In this document: in pieces, positions 61,032-64,000 of the stretch | How positions within the stretch are numbered: the stretch's first letter is position 1 | Layout of the letters: each line of letters starts with the position of its first letter | Source of the DNA: Burkholderia pyrrocinia | GTDB taxonomy: Bacteria > Pseudomonadota > Gammaproteobacteria > Burkholderiales > Burkholderiaceae | DNA: 64,000 nucleotides | Assembly: GCF_022809715.1 (NCBI RefSeq) | Contig: NZ_CP094460.1 | Coordinates: 2,728,001-2,792,000, forward strand | Reading direction: 5' to 3' | Position numbers and translations under genes: made by a program | The notes under the pieces: generated by a model | The model's database searches: none | Told to the model about the DNA's origin: nothing | What the model saw: only the letters and a program-made list of their open reading frames with translations

Positions 61032-62024
61032 TCAGAGATCGAGGACGAGCACCGCCGAGCGCGCGCGCGACACGCAGCAGCAGATCACCGTGTTGCTCGC
61101 GCGTTCGGCCTTGCTGAGGCAGTGGTCGCGATGATCGGGCTCGCCGTCGACGACGGGCACCATGCAGGTGCCGCACACGCCTTCGCCGCATGACGTGTCG
61201 ACCTCGATGCCGATCCGCGCGAGCGCGTCGACGATCGACGTGTCCGGCGTGACGCGCACCGATTGCCCGCTGCGTTGAAGGCGCACTTCGAAGCCGTCGG
61301 CCGGGCCGGTGCTCGCGTTGGCATCTGCATTCGCATCGGCGGGTGTGGCGGCTGCCGCGAAGCGTTCGAGATGAATCGAATCCTCGGGAATGTGCGTCGC
61401 AGCCGCTGCGACGACCGCATCCATGAACGGCCCCGGGCCGCACGTGTACACATGCGCATGCGCATCGATCGATTCGACGCAGCGGCGGAGTTCGGTCGTG
61501 AGCGCGTCGGGCTCGACGCCGTAGTGGAACGTCACGTGCGACGCGAACGGCTCGGCCGACAGTTCGTCGACGAATGCCGCGTGCTCGCGGCTGCGCGCGA
61601 AGTAATGCAGCCGGTAGCGCGAGCCGCGCTTGTGCAGCGCATACGCCATCGACAGCAGCGGCGTGATGCCGATGCCGGCCGCGATCAGCACGTGTTCGCT
61701 CGCGTCGTCCGTCAGACGAAACAGGTTGCGCGGCGTGCCGATCGACAGCTCGGCGCCGACCGTCACGTCGTCGTGCAGCGAACGCGAGCCGCCGCGCGAC
61801 TGCGCTTCCTTCTTTACCGCGAACAGGTAGCTGCCGCGCTCGTCGGGGTTGCCGCACAGCGAGTATTGCCGCGTGAAGCCGGACGGCGCGGTGACGTCGA
61901 TATGGGCGCCCGGTTCGTACGCGTCGAACGGCTGGCCGTCGACGCGCGAAACCCGGAAACAGCGGATGTCCTGCGCCGCGTCGATCAGCGCGTCGATCCG
62001 GACCTGGTGGCGGTTCGCTTGCAT
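61032..62024 (-). CDS. iacF: Dioxygenase reductase with plant-type ferredoxin, IacF
   Basis: A 330-residue reductase of the phthalate-dioxygenase-reductase type: flavin domain (TRQYSLCGNPDE, at about 51-62), NAD domain (AAGIGITPLLSM, CGPGPFMDAV) and C-terminal 2Fe-2S domain with CGEGVCGTC (Cys279, 284, 287) and a fourth Cys near 315-317. It carries electrons from NADH to the IacCD dioxygenase. A TCAAATCGATTAAAA box lies 86 bases upstream. Confidence 0.87.
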   Translation of the reverse strand: MQANRHQVRIDALIDAAQDIRCFRVSRVDGQPFDAYEPGAHIDVTAPSGFTRQYSLCGNPDERGSYLFAVKKEAQSRGGSRSLHDDVTVGAELSIGTPRNLFRLTDDASEHVLIAAGIGITPLLSMAYALHKRGSRYRLHYFARSREHAAFVDELSAEPFASHVTFHYGVEPDALTTELRRCVESIDAHAHVYTCGPGPFMDAVVAAAATHIPEDSIHLERFAAAATPADANADANASTGPADGFEVRLQRSGQSVRVTPDTSIVDALARIGIEVDTSCGEGVCGTCMVPVVDGEPDHRDHCLSKAERASNTVICCCVSRARSAVLVLDL

Positions 62025-62109
62025 GAAAAATTCCGTGGGGTAAGAGGAAGGCGGCGCGGCAGATACCGCGCCGTCATGCAATCGAGAATAGGGATGGGCA
62101 TCGCATAAA

Positions 62110-62124
62110 TCAAATCGATTAAAA
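62110..62124. promoter_or_regulatory. Shared box upstream of iacF
   Basis: TCAAATCGATTAAAA is a close copy of the box at 60023 upstream of iacC and the LysR gene. It lies 86 bases before the iacF start, within the 274-base divergence of iacF and the 3' end of the MFS gene. Confidence 0.5.
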
Positions 62125-62153
62125 AGTGATGCCGGAATCAGTGGGGTAAATAA

Positions 62154-62209
62154 TTGCTGGTTGCTGGTTGCTGGTTGCTGGTTGCTGGTTGCTGGTTGCT
62201 GGTTGCTGG
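62154..62209. repeat. Heptanucleotide tandem repeat, TTGCTGG x 8
   Basis: Eight perfect head-to-tail copies of TTGCTGG (56 bases), followed by degenerate units TTGCCGA and TTGCCAG and then GCC and GATTTCC mini-repeats up to about 62250. It sits between the iacF promoter and the 3' end of the MFS gene. A 7-base unit is prone to slippage, so copy number may vary among strains. Confidence 0.95.
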
Positions 62210-62298
62210 TTGCCGATTGCCAGCCGCCAGCCGCCGATTTCCGATTTCCGGTTGTGATCAGCGATCAGCGGTCGGAGATCAGCGTCGGCGATCAACGA

Positions 62299-63696
62299 TC
62301 AGCGCGCAGCGATCGCTTCACCAGCATCGGCCGCCTGCGGCGCCTCCACCGATGCATGACCGCGTTCGCGATCGAGGCTGCGGCGATAGTGCCGGCACCC
62401 GGCGGCGAGCAGCAGCGCCGCGAGCGTGGCCGCCGCGACGTTGACGATCGACATCGAATGGCCGACCGCCGCCGGTGCGCCGAACACGCGATCGGTAAAC
62501 AGCGCGACGACGGTCGTGCCGATCCCGAGCGCGATCAGGTTCGACACGAGCAGGAACAGAGCGGAAATCTGCGCGCGCATCTGGTTCGGCGCGAGCGTCT
62601 GCATCGCGGCGGTCGACGTCGGCATCGGGAACGACGCAAAGAACATCGCGACGACGAGCATCGCGAGCGACGACGGCAGGTGGTCGAGCTGCGTGAACAG
62701 CGTCGCGGGGATCACCATGCACGCGGCGCCGATCGCGCCGGCGCGCATCGGCGCATCGCTGCGGCCGCGACGCAGCAGCCAGTCGTTGAGCCAGCCGCCG
62801 CAGAACACGCCGGCCGTGTTCGCGACCAGCAGCACGATGCCGAGCGTGTAGCCGGCTTCGACGGCCGTCATCCCGAAGCGGCGGATATAGAACGCGGGCG
62901 TCCAGCTCAGCAGGCAGTACAGCGTCATCGCGTAGAACGAGAAGCCGAGGTAGTGGCACGCGAAGGTCGCACGGTGCGTGCCGACGAAGCGCAGCGAATC
63001 GCGCATCGACACGCGCCGCACGGCGCCCGAGCGATCCTGCGCGAGCCCCTTGCGCTGCGGGTCGCGCACGGTCGCGGCGAACAGCAGCGCGACGAGCAGC
63101 CCCGGCAGCCCGACGATCAGGAACGTGACCTGCCACGCATGCACCTGCCCGACGACCGGCAGCGTGAACGCGCTCGCATGCTTGAGCAGCGCGATCACGT
63201 AGCCGCCGATCAGGAACGCGACGCCGCCGCCGATGAACGAGCCGAGCGAATACACGGCGATCGCGCGCCCGAGCTTCTCCTTCGGGAAGTAGTCGGCGAG
63301 CATCGAATACGCGCCGGGCGACAGCGCGGCCTCGCCGACGCCGACGCCCATCCGCGCGATGAACATCTGCACGAAATGCTGGCTGAGCCCGCACGCGGCG
63401 GTCGCGACGCTCCATAGCGCGATGCCGATCGAGATGATCCGCGGGCGCGCGTAGCGGTCGGCGAGATACGCGACGGGCAGCCCCATCACCGCATAGAACA
63501 GCGAGAACGCGAAGCCGTTCAGCAGGCTGAACTGCGTATCGGAAAGGTGCAGGTCGCGCTTGATCGGTTCGATCATCAGCACGAGGACCTGACGGTCGAC
63601 GAACGAAAAGACGTACGCGAGCATGCAGATGACGACGACATACCATTCGTACGTATAGCGCTTGCCGTCGGCAGCGCGGGTCGTGAATGCGGACAT
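62299..63696 (-). CDS. MFS transporter of the iac locus
   Basis: A 465-residue, 12-helix carrier (FVDRQVLVLMIEPIKRDLHLSDTQFSLLNGFAFSLFY; RMGVGVGEAALSPGAYSMLADYFP). This spinster-like/ACS-related group imports aromatic and sugar acids. GGAG precedes the ATG at 63696. Its location at the end of the iac cluster suggests import of indole-3-acetate, which is inference. The unusual length at its C terminus (RERGHASVEAPQAADAGEA) is hydrophilic. Confidence 0.82.
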   Translation of the reverse strand: MSAFTTRAADGKRYTYEWYVVVICMLAYVFSFVDRQVLVLMIEPIKRDLHLSDTQFSLLNGFAFSLFYAVMGLPVAYLADRYARPRIISIGIALWSVATAACGLSQHFVQMFIARMGVGVGEAALSPGAYSMLADYFPKEKLGRAIAVYSLGSFIGGGVAFLIGGYVIALLKHASAFTLPVVGQVHAWQVTFLIVGLPGLLVALLFAATVRDPQRKGLAQDRSGAVRRVSMRDSLRFVGTHRATFACHYLGFSFYAMTLYCLLSWTPAFYIRRFGMTAVEAGYTLGIVLLVANTAGVFCGGWLNDWLLRRGRSDAPMRAGAIGAACMVIPATLFTQLDHLPSSLAMLVVAMFFASFPMPTSTAAMQTLAPNQMRAQISALFLLVSNLIALGIGTTVVALFTDRVFGAPAAVGHSMSIVNVAAATLAALLLAAGCRHYRRSLDRERGHASVEAPQAADAGEAIAAR

Positions 63697-64000
63697 GCGG
63701 ATTCTCCAGGAGCGGGCGGTGGAAAAGCGCGGCAGCGGCCTTGCGGGCCGGGCGCCGTCGCGGCGCGAAAGCGTGCGGGTGACACGATCGGAGACGCAGC
63801 GTAGTCGGCCAAATTCGGCCGCCATAGCCGGAGTGACAGCCGCGTCACACGGGCATCTACCGACCCGGATAAAGAAAACACCAGGGCCGTGCGCGCGGGC
63901 CGCCGCGCAACGCATGTGCGGCGGGGCACGCGCGCATCATGCGGCGCATCTATAAACGATATAGATCGCATTGCGTCGACGTCCGAAATTGTCGTTCCTA
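63697..64000. other. Upstream region of the MFS gene to the window end
   Basis: No gene is evident here. The stretch up to about 63940 is high-GC, and the last 60 bases are AT-richer (TATAAACGATATAG at 63951-63964) and may carry a promoter for the MFS gene or a gene beyond the window. Confidence 0.4.

Noticed and set aside
62161..63417. Long plus-strand frame starting in the heptamer repeat (LLVAGCW repeats)
   Set aside because: The repeat gives a repeated peptide in every frame because 7 is not a multiple of 3; the rest is antisense to the MFS gene.

Overview
This is a very GC-rich, gene-dense stretch whose codons end almost always in G or C. Gene families, operon styles and codon use point to a Burkholderia, most likely a member of the Burkholderia cepacia complex. 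The content is accessory metabolism, transport and regulation, with no rRNA, ribosomal or replication genes, which fits a secondary replicon. I saw no insertion sequence, prophage, tRNA or CRISPR array.

Layout. 1-4070: a gene end carrying an in-frame amber codon, a 52-residue membrane peptide, a transglutaminase-like exported protein, a 55-residue hypothetical, a degenerate tandem duplication of about 125 bp, and an AraC regulator. 4141-12455: mostly regulator/enzyme pairs: NepI-like efflux pump, YdbC-like aldo-keto reductase with a divergent LysR, PEP-mutase/isocitrate-lyase-like protein overlapping a saccharopine-dehydrogenase-like protein opposite a TetR, MarR opposite YCII and GST genes, and a HAD hydrolase. 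11733-15750: a LysR / D-serine-dehydratase-like / ornithine-cyclodeaminase-like / HAD run, with a possible permease remnant divergent from the LysR gene. 16077-17573: thioredoxin-reductase-like protein and Rrf2 regulator around a perfect 12-bp inverted repeat. 17834-23066: DUF2760 protein plus two Hsp70-like ATPases in one overlapping operon. 23220-26087: a citrulline hydrolase and ornithine cyclodeaminase (predicted citrulline to ornithine to proline) opposite an Lrp regulator. 26127-29727: LysR, flavin monooxygenase and two CMD/AhpD-like proteins. 30083-34756: a complete branched-chain-amino-acid-type ABC transporter with a fused permease. 34948-39697: a TctE/TctD-type two-component system opposite a leader peptide, a NitT/TauT-type binding protein and an MFS carrier. 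39791-46211: orphan antitoxin, MASE4-type kinase with NarL-type regulator, HExxH protein, a DedA-PAP2 fusion with a degenerate phosphatase site, and a HigBA-type toxin-antitoxin pair.

46687-48826 holds what I consider the best candidate for an undescribed system: a 40-residue peptide gene under a near-consensus promoter, a strong intercistronic hairpin, then an M29-aminopeptidase-like metalloprotein with its metal ligands intact. The architecture resembles a minimal ribosomal-peptide locus.

50089-63696 matches the indole-3-acetic acid (auxin) degradation cluster iac: iacG, iacE, iacH, iacI, iacB, iacA, iacD, iacC and iacF are all recognisable, with a FixJ-like regulator and a PAS histidine kinase on either side of iacEHIBA, a fused 4-oxalocrotonate tautomerase, a LysR regulator and an MFS carrier. 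The expected product is catechol; no catechol ring-cleavage genes are in the window. Eight perfect copies of a heptamer lie between iacF and the MFS gene.
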